Shown: one piece after another, positions 25,822 to 34,435 of the stretch
Position numbering within the stretch: position 1 is the stretch's first letter
Layout: every line of letters starts with the position of its first letter
Origin: Clostridium sp. TW13
GTDB lineage: Bacteria; Bacillota; Clostridia; Clostridiales; Clostridiaceae
Assembly (NCBI RefSeq): GCF_024345225.1
Contig: NZ_BROD01000001.1
Location: forward strand, 4,278,001 to 4,342,000
Length of the DNA stretch: 64,000 nucleotides
Reading direction: 5' to 3'
Program-made: the position numbers and the translations under genes
The notes under the pieces: generated by a model
Seen by the model: the letters and a program-made list of their open reading frames with translations, nothing else
What the model was told of the DNA's origin: nothing
Database searches by the model: none

Positions 25822-26850
25822 ATGTTTCATTATGTAATTCTACCAAATCCAAGTCATAATCGTATTTACTTTAATTCAGCAATAAAAATAGCAAAAAATG
25901 AATTGTTAGCTATAGCTGAATCAATGCAGTTACGATTAGAAATAATAGAAGATAAGGAAAGTGAGCTACCAGCGAGTATTTATTTTTCAACAGAAACTCC
26001 ATTATCAGAAGCAGAAATGCAGCGACTTGGAACATTCTCCATGTATTATGCACTTTTTGAAATTGTACAAGATGGATTATTGCGTCCAGTGTTAGTCAAA
26101 GATTTTCATGTGTTTCCAGAGAGTATGAATCAAATTTTACGATATAGTGGAAAGACAAATGAGCAATTTACTCGACTAATGGTTAATCTTGCAGTAAGTG
26201 CTTGCAAAACATCAAGTAGTAAGATTAAACTTATAGATCCTATGTGTGGAAAAGGTACAACACTGTATGAAGGATTAATTCGTGGATTTGATGTGGTTGG
26301 GATAGATATGAATGCTAAATGGATACAGGAAACTAAAACATTTGTAGTTAAATATCTTCAAGAAGGAAAATTTAAATATAATACTAGAAATGAGAAACGT
26401 ACTGCAAATGGTAAAAAAATTGCAGATCTATTTGTTTTAAATACAGCTGCAGAAAAATCTGAATACAACTTAGGAAATGTTCAAAGTCTAGAGATATTTA
26501 CTTCTGATGCACGAAATGCAAAAATGCTAATAAAACAGAATTCGTGTGATATATTAGTATCAGATTTGCCATACGGAGTTCAACATGCAAGTAAATCTGA
26601 TGCAGATAGCAAACTTAGCAGAAGTCCGTTACAGCTGTTAAATGAATGCTGTATTGCTTGGAAGTATATAATGAAATCCAAAGGGGCTATAGTGCTTTCT
26701 TTTAATGAATTTACTCTTAAATATAAGGATGCTGCAAAGGTTTTTCAAGATAATGGCTTTATTGTTCTTGAGGATGAACCGTATAATGGATATTTGCACC
26801 GTGTAGATCAAGCTATTAATCGTAACTTAATTGTAGTTCAAAAACCTTAA
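25822..26850 (+). CDS. TRM11-like SAM-dependent RNA methyltransferase
   Basis: A 342-residue protein with a C-terminal Rossmann methylase domain: motif I LIDPMCGKGTTLYEG, an acidic post-I GIDMNAKWI, and the catalytic SDLPYG in the place of the (N/D)PPY motif of N2-guanine and N4-cytosine RNA/DNA methylases. The N-terminal 130 residues do not look like a full THUMP domain. The closest class is the TRM11 family of tRNA guanine methylases, but the target RNA cannot be read from the sequence. It ends 22 bases before the galactanase gene. Confidence 0.78.
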   Translation: MFHYVILPNPSHNRIYFNSAIKIAKNELLAIAESMQLRLEIIEDKESELPASIYFSTETPLSEAEMQRLGTFSMYYALFEIVQDGLLRPVLVKDFHVFPESMNQILRYSGKTNEQFTRLMVNLAVSACKTSSSKIKLIDPMCGKGTTLYEGLIRGFDVVGIDMNAKWIQETKTFVVKYLQEGKFKYNTRNEKRTANGKKIADLFVLNTAAEKSEYNLGNVQSLEIFTSDARNAKMLIKQNSCDILVSDLPYGVQHASKSDADSKLSRSPLQLLNECCIAWKYIMKSKGAIVLSFNEFTLKYKDAAKVFQDNGFIVLEDEPYNGYLHRVDQAINRNLIVVQKP

Positions 26851-26872
26851 TAAGATTAAGGATGGTGGGAAG

Positions 26873-27964
26873 ATGAACTTTATCAAAGGGATGGATATTT
26901 CTATATTCAAGGAATTAGATCATTTGGGAGGAAAGTTTTATAATAGAGGTAAAGAAGAACCGTTATTAAAAATTTTAAAATATTATGATATTAATTCAAT
27001 AAGATTAAGACTGTGGGTGAATCCATATGATGAGGAAGGAAATCCTTATGGAGGAGGAACGAATGATTTAGAAACAACTATTGAGTTAGCAAAGCTAATT
27101 AAAGAAAGCAATATGTCATTTGTTTTAGATATACATTATAGTGATTTTTGGACTGATCCAGGAAAACAAATAAAGCCTAGAGAATGGGCGTCTATATTTG
27201 GAGAAGCTTTAATAGATAAAGTATATACATATACTTTTGAAGTTATCAGTAGATTAAAAGAGGAAAAGCTAATTCCTACTATGGTTCAAGTTGGGAATGA
27301 GATAACTAACGGTATGTTGTGGGGTGATGGGAAGTTACCTAATTATGAAATGTTATCCAAGCTGCTTAAGTCTGGAGTTAAGGCTATAAAGGATGTATTA
27401 GTTAATAATGAGCCTAAGATTATTTTGCACCTGGATAATGGTGGGAATAACCTTCAGTTTGTAAATTGGTTTAGTGAAATGGATAGTTACAATGTTCCAT
27501 ATGATATTATTGGTTTATCATATTATCCAGTTTGGCATGGAACTTTACAGGAATTAGATTATAACTTAAATGATATAAGTACAAGGTTTAATAAAGAAGT
27601 GTTAGTTGTTGAGACTTCATATGGCTTTACTACAAATAATTTTGGAAATGAAGGAATGATTTTTACTGAGGAATTAGCAAAGCAAACCCCATATCAACCT
27701 AATAAGGAAGGGCAAGCACAATTTCTACATGATTTGTTAGAAGTAATATCTAAAGTTAAGAATAATAAAGGAATTGGATTTTTTTATTGGGAACCAGCTT
27801 GGATTCCTGTAGAAGGTAGTACTTGGGCTACTGAAGCTGGAAGAAAGTATATTGGAGATAATTCTTTAGGGGGAAATGCATGGGCAAATCAAGCGTTATT
27901 TGATTTTGAAGGTAATGCCTTACCAGCATTAGAAACAATAAAGAATTTTAAAGCTAGTAAGTAA
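26873..27964 (+). CDS. GH53 endo-beta-1,4-galactanase without signal peptide
   Basis: A 363-residue glycoside hydrolase family 53 enzyme, which cleaves beta-1,4-galactan (pectin side chains). Family signatures are KGMDISIFKELD at the start, INSIRLRLWVNPY, the acid/base Glu143 in VQVGNEITNGMLW and the nucleophile Glu247 in VVETSYGFT. GH53 enzymes are usually secreted, but this one starts directly at the catalytic domain and has no signal peptide, so it is probably cytoplasmic and may act on imported oligosaccharides. No galactan transport genes lie next to it. Confidence 0.9.
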   Translation: MNFIKGMDISIFKELDHLGGKFYNRGKEEPLLKILKYYDINSIRLRLWVNPYDEEGNPYGGGTNDLETTIELAKLIKESNMSFVLDIHYSDFWTDPGKQIKPREWASIFGEALIDKVYTYTFEVISRLKEEKLIPTMVQVGNEITNGMLWGDGKLPNYEMLSKLLKSGVKAIKDVLVNNEPKIILHLDNGGNNLQFVNWFSEMDSYNVPYDIIGLSYYPVWHGTLQELDYNLNDISTRFNKEVLVVETSYGFTTNNFGNEGMIFTEELAKQTPYQPNKEGQAQFLHDLLEVISKVKNNKGIGFFYWEPAWIPVEGSTWATEAGRKYIGDNSLGGNAWANQALFDFEGNALPALETIKNFKASK

Positions 27965-27974
27965 ATTTTGCAAT

Positions 27975-28024
27975 AAAAAAATCAAGAGCATAGAATTTTA
28001 AAAATTCTATGCTCTTGATTTTTA
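27975..28024. terminator. Bidirectional terminator
   Basis: A nearly perfect inverted repeat (AAATCAAGAGCATAGAATTTT and its complement) with A/T tracts on both sides, separating the convergent galactanase and thiamine-binding protein genes. Confidence 0.9.
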
Positions 28025-28037
28025 ATTAGTCATGAAT

Positions 28038-28328
28038 TTATCTATAATGACTTAACTTATCATCTATAGTTAGTCCATTTCTTTTTTCATCAATTCTAAC
28101 TACTGTAATTACTCTATCTATGCCAAGTTCAAAAGGAAGCTTGTGACATGTTTTTACAATATCCATAACTTCATCAAATTCACCTTCAACAGTTGTACTC
28201 ATGGCACCAACTTCATATTTTAAGCCGCTTTCCTGAATGATTTTTATGACTTCATCAACAACAGAGTACATATCTTCTTCTGTACGGCAAGGTATTAATG
28301 GCATAACAGCTATATCAGCAATAATCAT
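28038..28328 (-). CDS. Thiamine-binding protein (MTH1187/YkoF-like family)
   Basis: A 96-residue ferredoxin-like protein of the MTH1187 (DUF77) family of thiamine-binding proteins: ADIAVMPL at the start, VGAMSTTVEGEFDEVMDIV and a C-terminal RVITVVRIDEKR. It is downstream of thiT and so under the same TPP riboswitch, which supports a role in thiamine handling, perhaps as a cytoplasmic buffer or carrier. AAAGGAGG precedes the ATG. Confidence 0.85.
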   Translation of the reverse strand: MIIADIAVMPLIPCRTEEDMYSVVDEVIKIIQESGLKYEVGAMSTTVEGEFDEVMDIVKTCHKLPFELGIDRVITVVRIDEKRNGLTIDDKLSHYR

Positions 28329-28372
28329 CTTTTAACCTCCTTTGGCGAATTTATAAGTAAAGTAAAATCTAG

Positions 28373-29110
28373 CTAGTTATAACGATTTATCTCCTTCATT
28401 AAGCGTTGAACAGGAAGTATAGATAATATAACTAGGCAGATTAAGCATTCAGCGCCACCTATTGATCCGTTTACTATAAAAGAGTATAGCCAAGGATTCA
28501 TATCTCCAGCATATTCTGCAAAGAAAGCTACGCCTGAAATAAAATGGCATAGGTATTTGAAGAATATAGCAACAAATGCACCTATAAGGATATTTGCATC
28601 GAAAAATCTGTTTCTATATTTGTTAAGGAAACCTGAAATTTTTCCGTTTCCATTTTTCATTCTGAAGAATCCAGTTAATCCAAGACACATAAATGGTAAT
28701 GGATAATCAAATAATACTTGAACAGGAGTTAGGATATATGGATCTAATAAAAGATTAATTATTCCATATATAAACCCAGTGAAAAGTCCAAGTTCAGGGC
28801 CATACATAAAACCTATTAATAATATTGGAATAAAGCTACCAAGGGTAACACTTCCTCCTTGAGGAAATTTATAGATTTTAAAACATTGAAGTATAGAAGC
28901 TAAGGCTAAAGCTAGTCCAACTCTAGCAATTGTTTTAGAATCAAATTTAATTTTTCTAGCCTTGAATAAAACTATAAATAATACCAATAAGCCGATCATA
29001 GTTATTATACTAATTGGGCTTACAATGATTTTAGAAAATTTTTCTGGAATTGATAAGAATTCTTGTAGGTTCTTAATAAATTTTGCAAGCATATCGCTTA
29101 TGCTCATCAT
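28373..29110 (-). CDS. thiT: Thiamine ECF transporter S component
   Basis: Membrane protein of 245 residues that binds thiamine with high affinity and works with the shared energy-coupling module. About six hydrophobic segments follow an N-terminal extension. ThiT family motifs are visible: KIYKFPQGGSVTLGSFIPI, the FMYGPELGLFTGFIYG turn and PVQVLFDYPLPF. Translation starts at one of two adjacent ATG codons after AGGGGTGA. A TPP riboswitch and terminator precede it, so expression falls when TPP is plentiful. The EcfA and EcfT genes are not in this window. Confidence 0.93.
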   Translation of the reverse strand: MMSISDMLAKFIKNLQEFLSIPEKFSKIIVSPISIITMIGLLVLFIVLFKARKIKFDSKTIARVGLALALASILQCFKIYKFPQGGSVTLGSFIPILLIGFMYGPELGLFTGFIYGIINLLLDPYILTPVQVLFDYPLPFMCLGLTGFFRMKNGNGKISGFLNKYRNRFFDANILIGAFVAIFFKYLCHFISGVAFFAEYAGDMNPWLYSFIVNGSIGGAECLICLVILSILPVQRLMKEINRYN

Positions 29111-29164
29111 GATAAATCACCCCTATAAAATATATTTTTTAAACTTAATATTAGCTAGGAAACA

Positions 29165-29198
29165 AAAAAAGCCGCACCAAATAGGTGCGACTTTGTAC
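29165..29198 (-). terminator. Riboswitch-controlled terminator of thiT
   Basis: On the minus strand GTCGCACC and GGTGCGGC pair around TATTT, followed by a T-run, between the TPP aptamer and thiT. Confidence 0.88.
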
Positions 29199-29219
29199 AT
29201 ACAAATTAAAACAGTACTT

Positions 29220-29308
29220 ATTCGCTTCCCTACGCTGGCACTATCCAGATCAGGTATGAGGGTTAATGAAATTAAATTCATCTCTCAGCCAAAGGCACCC
29301 CTAGCACG
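29220..29308 (-). promoter_or_regulatory. TPP riboswitch (THI element)
   Basis: On the minus strand GGGGTGCC is followed by GGCTGAGA, then ACCCT, then the core ACCTGATCTGGATAGTGCC and AGCGTAGGGAAGC. These are the conserved TPP-aptamer blocks in the right order. It controls thiT and the thiamine-binding protein gene through the terminator downstream. Confidence 0.97.
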
Positions 29309-29345
29309 ATAATATTAAATTAACAAGTATATTTTACTTCCTAAG

Positions 29346-29555
29346 TTAAAAGAAGTCAATTAAATTATCTTTGTGAATTGTATCATGGGCCAAGGAAGTA
29401 CTGCTAAAAGAAGAATAAAAATCAGAATCTATTTCTACAGTCTCGCCTACATGATGATGTATAGGCAGTCTAGATAAGGGAATCTGAAGAGTATTACCGT
29501 CCTCTAAAGCAATGAAAGCCTCTAAGTTATTAATATCTATGATTTTACCACGCAA
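29346..29555 (-). CDS. Small conserved protein of unknown function
   Basis: A 69-residue soluble protein with a beta-rich start (GKIIDINNLEAFIALEDGNTLQIPLSRLP), which resembles a small OB or SH3-like barrel. I do not recognise a named family. Start TTG at 29555 is set by AGTGAGGTG 6 bases upstream; the GTG at 29564 is within that site. It sits between the TPP riboswitch and the PadR gene on the same strand. Confidence 0.6.
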   Translation of the reverse strand: MRGKIIDINNLEAFIALEDGNTLQIPLSRLPIHHHVGETVEIDSDFYSSFSSTSLAHDTIHKDNLIDFF

Positions 29556-29608
29556 AAAAAACACCTCACTATTTGTTATAATTTTAGTCTTATCAAATAG
29601 TAAGATGT

Positions 29609-30064
29609 TTATTCATATAAGTCATTATGAACTATAGTGAATACGGTTAAGGCTTCTTCCATCTTCACCTTTAGTAGTTCTTTTTTATTGTCTAACTCCT
29701 TTATACCTAAGTCAGTTATCTTATAAATTTTTTGAAACTTTTTCTGAGGGTTATCCCATTCTCCTACGATTAACCCCTCTTTTTCGAACTTTTTCAATAG
29801 AGGATAAATTCCACCTGTACTTGGAATCCATAATCCATTAGTTCGTTCACTTATTTTATGTGAAATATCGTTACCATTGGTGGAGTACTTGCTCAATATA
29901 TGTAGGACATATATTGGAAGTAATCCTTTGGTAAAAACTTGGCCCACAGCTTCTTTTTCTTTTTGAACTTTTTTTAGTTCAGCCAATTTACGTTTATATT
30001 CATCATAAAGTCGCTTTTGTTCAGTTTTTATATCCTCAATATCATTAGGATCATAGTTTTTCAT
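29609..30064 (-). CDS. PadR family transcriptional regulator
   Basis: A 151-residue regulator. An N-terminal coiled-coil extension (about 1-40) precedes the PadR winged helix: FTKGLLPIYVLHILSK, then NGLWIPSTGGIYPLLKKFEKEGLIVGEW and a KIYKITDLGIKEL wing. The start overlaps the end of degV by 14 bases, so the two are translationally coupled and probably share the palindrome-bearing promoter at 30949-30994. PadR proteins usually repress their own operon; that this one binds the palindrome is an inference. Confidence 0.85.
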   Translation of the reverse strand: MKNYDPNDIEDIKTEQKRLYDEYKRKLAELKKVQKEKEAVGQVFTKGLLPIYVLHILSKYSTNGNDISHKISERTNGLWIPSTGGIYPLLKKFEKEGLIVGEWDNPQKKFQKIYKITDLGIKELDNKKELLKVKMEEALTVFTIVHNDLYE

Positions 30065-30914
30065 ATAATGGGTGCTCCTTTAGTACTGTAAAACCAAGCA
30101 ATCCTGGACCAACGTGCACTCCTAAAGCTGGACTAAGAGGAGAGATACAAATATCTATAACATTTTTATTATCTTTTATTTCGTTTAAAAATTCAGTTGC
30201 TTCTGCAAGATCTCCTGTCTGCATGATAATAATTCTATATTTGTCCTTTTCAAGGAAATCCAATAATAATTTCTTTAGTTTTCTTACAGCTTGTTTTTTG
30301 CCTCTAGCTTTAGAGTATGAGTAATAAACTCCGTCATCAGACACTGATATTATAGGTTTGATATCAAAAAATTCGCCTAGGGTACCAGCAACTCGACCTA
30401 TTCTACCACCTCTTTGTAGATATTCAAGTGTTTCTATAGTATAAAAACCAGTTACATTTTTTCTTATTAAAGGTAGAGCGTTTGTTATTTCATCAAAAGA
30501 ATGACCAAACTCAAGCATTCTAGCAACAGCTAGTGTTATAGCTCCAACAGGCGCACATACAGTTTTGGAATCAAATAGAGTACACTTTAAGTTTGGATGA
30601 TTTTCAGCAACAAGTCTTACACTGTTATAAGTTCCAGACATGGCACTTGAAACAGATACACAAATTGCATGAGTATAGCCTTCAGCTTCTATTTTTGAAA
30701 ATGTTTCATCTATTAGAGAAACATCTGGTAATGAAGTTGTAGGTATTTCTCCAGGTAATCTACTATAAACATAATCAGGCTCTATATCAATTCTATCGTT
30801 AAATTCTCTATCCTTATATATAATTCTAAATGGAAGTAAAAATATATTATATTCTTTCAATTTTTCTATACTTAAGTCGCAGGCACTATCAGTAATTAAT
30901 GCGATTTTTTCCAA
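30051..30914 (-). CDS. DegV family fatty-acid-binding protein
   Basis: A 287-residue DegV (FakB-like) protein. It has the family start IALITDSACDLS, TTSLPDVSLIDETF, the ligand-loop CVSVSSAMSGTYNSV and the GGRIGRVAGTLG segment. Members bind a fatty acid and, as FakB, present it to the kinase FakA for incorporation into phospholipid. The start is TTG after AGGAGG. First gene of a degV-padR operon. Confidence 0.92.
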   Translation of the reverse strand: MEKIALITDSACDLSIEKLKEYNIFLLPFRIIYKDREFNDRIDIEPDYVYSRLPGEIPTTSLPDVSLIDETFSKIEAEGYTHAICVSVSSAMSGTYNSVRLVAENHPNLKCTLFDSKTVCAPVGAITLAVARMLEFGHSFDEITNALPLIRKNVTGFYTIETLEYLQRGGRIGRVAGTLGEFFDIKPIISVSDDGVYYSYSKARGKKQAVRKLKKLLLDFLEKDKYRIIIMQTGDLAEATEFLNEIKDNKNVIDICISPLSPALGVHVGPGLLGFTVLKEHPLYEKL

Positions 30915-30948
30915 AATAAATTCCTCCTAAATAATATCTTTATTACCT

Positions 30949-30976
30949 ATTATATCATAATTGATAACTATATCAA
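30949..30976 (-). promoter_or_regulatory. Promoter of degV-padR
   Basis: On the minus strand TTGATA, a 16-base spacer and TATAAT. The -35 box overlaps the left arm of the perfect palindrome at 30961-30994. Confidence 0.7.
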
Positions 30977-30994
30977 TACTGATATAGTTATCAA
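30961..30994. promoter_or_regulatory. Perfect 15+15 palindrome, probable operator of degV-padR
   Basis: TTGATAACTATATCA and its exact complement are separated by ATAC. A further TGATATCA lies next to it (30998-31005). The site covers the -35 region and upstream, as expected for a repressor operator. There is no T-run, so it is unlikely to be a terminator. Confidence 0.65.
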
Positions 30995-31250
30995 CAGTGA
31001 TATCAATATATATTTTTAAGCAATATAAATAAATATATACAAGTAACATTTAACAAGTATTTTTTTATTAATAACTTCAGTTTTGCTTATAAAGTTTCGA
31101 AAGGATAAATATTACTATTAAGATGAAATGTAAAATTTTCATTAAAGCAAAAATATTAATGTCAATACGACGATAAGATTAAAAAACAATAAAAACATGA
31201 GAAATATAGACATAAGATATAATAGTATTCCTTAAAAGGTGAATTTTAAA

Positions 31251-31279
31251 TTGTAAATAAAAATTTAGTGAAGTATAAT
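31251..31279 (+). promoter_or_regulatory. Promoter of nrdDG
   Basis: TTGTAA (31251-31256), a 17-base spacer and TATAAT (31274-31279), placing the start near the NrdR-like box. Confidence 0.65.
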
Positions 31280-31285
31280 GTATGA

Positions 31286-31301
31286 GTACTATATATTGTG
31301 T
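31286..31301 (+). promoter_or_regulatory. NrdR-box-like sequence before nrdD
   Basis: GTACTATATATTGTGT matches the NrdR consensus ACACWATATATWGTGT at 14 of 16 positions. A weaker partner (ending TTAGTGA, about 30 bases upstream) lies between -35 and -10. NrdR boxes usually come in helically phased pairs before nrd operons. Confidence 0.6.
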
Positions 31302-31317
31302 TTGGGAGGAAAAGTCA

Positions 31318-33429
31318 ATGCTACATGTTGTAAAAAGAGATGGCCGTAAAGTAAATTTCAATTCAGAAAAAATATCTGTGGCTGTTAGAAAATCAGCCGA
31401 GGAATTAGGATATGACTTAAAAGAAAGTCAATTACTTGATACAGTCAAAAAGACAATAAATTATGTTGAAGCTTCAGAAAAAAATGAGGTTACAGTAGAA
31501 GAAATACAAAATTTTGTTGAACAATCATTAAAGGATTGTAATCTAGGTAATGTGGCTAGTGCATATTCAAGTTATAGAAAAGAGAGAACAAGAATCAGAG
31601 AGATTAAGTCTGATTTAATGGAAGCTATAAGCAAAATTGGAGTTGAAACGGATAGAGATAATGCAAATGTAGGCAATAACTTTTCATCAAAGCTATTGAG
31701 AATAGCATCAGAATCCAATAAATGGCATAACCTATATAACATGCCAAAGAAGTTAGCCAAAGCTCATGAAAATGGAGATATATATTATCATGATTTGGAT
31801 AGTTATAATTTAACAACCAATTGTCTTCATATACCAACAAGAGAGATGTTGGAAAATGGATTTAATACAGGATATGGAACTATAAATCCACCAAGAAGAA
31901 TTGAATCTGCAGCAGAATTGTCATGTATATTGTTGCAATCAACTCAAAATGATATGTTTGGTGGCCAATCACATCCTGATTTTGATAATGATATGGGGAT
32001 ATTTGTTGACCCAACAAGACAAGAAGTTAGAGCTGAGTTAGTAGAGCTTGGTGTAGAAGGAGATAAATTAGAGCAATTAGTAGAAACTAGATTGAAGAAG
32101 AGAATTCATCAAGCTATGCAAGGTGTAGTGTATAATTTAAATACTATGCATTCAAGAGCTGGTTCTCAGGTTCCATTTAGTTCAGTTAATATAGGATTAC
32201 CTACTTCAAGAGATGCTGCACTTATTTGTGAGATATTTCTTTTAGAATATGAGAATGGTTTAGGAAAAGGCGAGCAACCAATATTCCCTAACATCATATT
32301 TAGAGTTAAGGAAGGCGTAAACAGGGAAAAGAATGATCCTTATTATTATTTATTTGAGCTTGCTTGTAAGGTAGCAGCTAAGAGAATGAACCCAACATTT
32401 ATGAATATTGATGCTGATTTTAATAAAGAATATTATGATAAGGGATATGTTCCAGCTACAATGGGCTGCAGAACTTATTTGATGAAGAATGTAAATGGAG
32501 AACCAGGTTGTAAGGGTAGAGGTAATATAGCTCCAGCAACTATAAACTTGCCTAGAATAGGTATATTAGCTAAAGGTGATATAAATAAGTTCTTCAGTTT
32601 ATTGCAGGAAAGATTAGATTTAGCAAAAGAATCTCTGTTACATAGATACTCTGTATTAAAGCAGCTTAGAGTAAAGGATTTACCATTTGTTGCTGGTCAA
32701 GGACTTATGAAAGGCTCTGAGGGGTTAAGCCCAGATGATTCTATAGAACCTATCTTAAAGCAAGGAACTTGGGGAATAGGATTTATAGGTCTGGCAGAAA
32801 CTTTAATTGCCCTAACAGGAAAACATCATGGAGAAGATGATACTGCAAGGGAATTAGGATTAAAGATCATAACTTATATTAGAGAATATACAGATAAGAT
32901 AACAGATGAAACTCAATTGAACTGGTCATGTTATGCGACTCCAGCAGAAGGACTTTCAGGAAAGTTCATAAAACAAGATAAAAAGGTATTTGGCATAATA
33001 AAAGGAGTAACAGATAAGGATTATTATACAAATTCATATCATGTGCCAGTATATTATTCAATATCAATAAAGAGAAAGATAGACATTGAAGCTCCTTACC
33101 ATAAGTTATGTAATGCAGGTCATATAACTTACTTAGAAGTGGATGATGTACCTAATAGTGAAGCTATAATGGATATTCTTCAATATGCGTATAAGAATAC
33201 TAACATAAGTTACCTAGGTATCAACTTCCATATAAGATACTGCAGAGAATGCGGAACTTACCTTCATAATGCAGAAGCAAAATGTACTTATTGCGGAAGT
33301 ACTAATATACAAGGGGTTTCAAGAGTAACAGGATATCTATCATTAGATGAAAGATTTGGTCCTGGAAAAGCTGAAGAAAGAGCTGATAGAAAAACGCATA
33401 CAGAAACTCATAGAAATACTTATAAATAA
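31318..33429 (+). CDS. nrdD: Anaerobic ribonucleoside-triphosphate reductase (class III)
   Basis: Oxygen-sensitive glycyl-radical enzyme of 703 residues making dNTPs from NTPs. An N-terminal ATP-cone (VKRDGRKVNFNSEKISVAV) is followed by the ten-stranded barrel. Near the end come the zinc site CRECGTYL...CTYCGS and the radical loop RVTGYLSLDERFG. The ATG at 31318 follows GGGAGGAAAA; an upstream in-frame start at 31282 precedes the NrdR-like box and is rejected. Its activase gene nrdG follows, after a weak hairpin. Confidence 0.97.
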   Translation: MLHVVKRDGRKVNFNSEKISVAVRKSAEELGYDLKESQLLDTVKKTINYVEASEKNEVTVEEIQNFVEQSLKDCNLGNVASAYSSYRKERTRIREIKSDLMEAISKIGVETDRDNANVGNNFSSKLLRIASESNKWHNLYNMPKKLAKAHENGDIYYHDLDSYNLTTNCLHIPTREMLENGFNTGYGTINPPRRIESAAELSCILLQSTQNDMFGGQSHPDFDNDMGIFVDPTRQEVRAELVELGVEGDKLEQLVETRLKKRIHQAMQGVVYNLNTMHSRAGSQVPFSSVNIGLPTSRDAALICEIFLLEYENGLGKGEQPIFPNIIFRVKEGVNREKNDPYYYLFELACKVAAKRMNPTFMNIDADFNKEYYDKGYVPATMGCRTYLMKNVNGEPGCKGRGNIAPATINLPRIGILAKGDINKFFSLLQERLDLAKESLLHRYSVLKQLRVKDLPFVAGQGLMKGSEGLSPDDSIEPILKQGTWGIGFIGLAETLIALTGKHHGEDDTARELGLKIITYIREYTDKITDETQLNWSCYATPAEGLSGKFIKQDKKVFGIIKGVTDKDYYTNSYHVPVYYSISIKRKIDIEAPYHKLCNAGHITYLEVDDVPNSEAIMDILQYAYKNTNISYLGINFHIRYCRECGTYLHNAEAKCTYCGSTNIQGVSRVTGYLSLDERFGPGKAEERADRKTHTETHRNTYK

Positions 33430-33443
33430 TAAATAGTAATTAA

Positions 33444-33486
33444 TTAAAAGGGAAGAGTTAAAAAAAGTAGCTCTTCTCTTTTCACA
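33444..33486 (+). terminator. Hairpin between nrdD and nrdG
   Basis: AAAAGGGAAGAG and CTCTTCTCTTTT pair across a 13-base A-rich loop and are followed by few Ts. It may reduce rather than stop transcription into nrdG. Confidence 0.65.
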
Positions 33487-33517
33487 ATCTATAGATGATA
33501 GAAGGAGGTATCGTAAT

Positions 33518-34033
33518 ATGAAGAAAATAAGATTAGCAGGGATAATCTACGAGAGCTTAGTAAATGGTCCAGGGATGAGAAGAGTATATTTTTCTCAAGG
33601 ATGTAAGCATAATTGTAAGGGTTGCCATAATCAAGATAGTCATGATTTTAAAGGTGGAGAAATCATGGATATAAACGAATTGATTGCTGACTTAAAAGAT
33701 AATCCTATAGTAAGAGGTGTAACCTTTAGTGGAGGAGATCCATTTGAGCAAGCTGATAAGTTTGCATATATGGCAACTAAAATTAAAGAATTAGGCTTAA
33801 ACATATGGTGTTATACAGGATATACTTTCGAAGAGATAATGAGCAATGTAAATTCAAAGAAAGAATGGTTGGATTTATTGCAAAATATAGATGTATTGGT
33901 TGATGGAAGATTTGACATAGATAAAATGCAAGATGCGTTAAAGTTCAGAGGTTCAACAAATCAACGCATAATTAACGTGCCTGAAAGTTTGAGAACAGGT
34001 GAAGTGGTACTACAGGAAGGTTATGAAATATAA
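33518..34033 (+). CDS. nrdG: Anaerobic ribonucleotide reductase activating protein
   Basis: Radical-SAM activase of 171 residues that creates the glycyl radical on NrdD. The 4Fe-4S motif CKHNCKGC (CxxxCxxC) lies near residue 29, followed by a GGDPFEQ glycine-rich SAM site and the C-terminal GRFDIDKMQDALKFRGSTNQR typical of NrdG. GGAGG precedes the ATG. A palindromic repeat copy follows the stop codon. Confidence 0.96.
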   Translation: MKKIRLAGIIYESLVNGPGMRRVYFSQGCKHNCKGCHNQDSHDFKGGEIMDINELIADLKDNPIVRGVTFSGGDPFEQADKFAYMATKIKELGLNIWCYTGYTFEEIMSNVNSKKEWLDLLQNIDVLVDGRFDIDKMQDALKFRGSTNQRIINVPESLRTGEVVLQEGYEI

Positions 34034-34036
34034 TTT

Positions 34037-34075
34037 GAAGCATAGGGGCTTATTTATTTTTTGAAGATGCCTTTA
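34037..34075. repeat. Dispersed imperfect palindrome (copy 4, short left arm)
   Basis: GAAGCATAGGGG followed by the full right end CTTATTTATTTTTTGAAGATGCC. The right half is nearly identical to that of copy 7 at 59025-59099. Confidence 0.65.
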
Positions 34076-34126
34076 GTAAAAATGCCAAGTGAAGCAAATG
34101 CATCTGTGAAATGTATGGAAAACATG

Positions 34127-34155
34127 TTGACAGAAAAAAGATAATTATATATGAT
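34127..34155 (+). promoter_or_regulatory. Sigma-A promoter of the argS T-box transcript
   Basis: TTGACA (34127-34132), a 17-base spacer and TATGAT (34150-34155). Confidence 0.85.
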
Positions 34156-34162
34156 TAAAGAA

Positions 34163-34412
34163 TAATTAGTGTAAAATTCTAAGATGAGAAGAGTACTTAT
34201 TTTAAGTTCTTACAGCGAGCAAGAACAGAGTGGAAGTCTTGCAGGAATGTAATATAAGGAAGAGAGCCTCGGAGAAGCAATCTAAGCATTTTTTGTGAGG
34301 ATAGGCCGGTAGTGACGTTATAACTTTGAGTGAACTAATATAAAAGTTAGTTAATTTGAGTGGTACCGCGGAAACATCCGTCTCTTATATTTGAGACAGG
34401 TGTTTTTTTATT
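34163..34412 (+). promoter_or_regulatory. T-box riboswitch controlling argS (arginine)
   Basis: A leader of about 250 bases with the T-box core TTGAGTGGTACCGCGG (34356-34371), and then the terminator ACATCCGTCTC / GAGACAGGTGT (34374-34403) with a T-run. The AGAGTGGAAG and AGAGAGCC purine-rich segments upstream are consistent with stems I to III. Arginine specificity is inferred from argS downstream. Confidence 0.92.
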
Positions 34413-34435
34413 ATTAAAAAATGGAGGTAAAAGAT

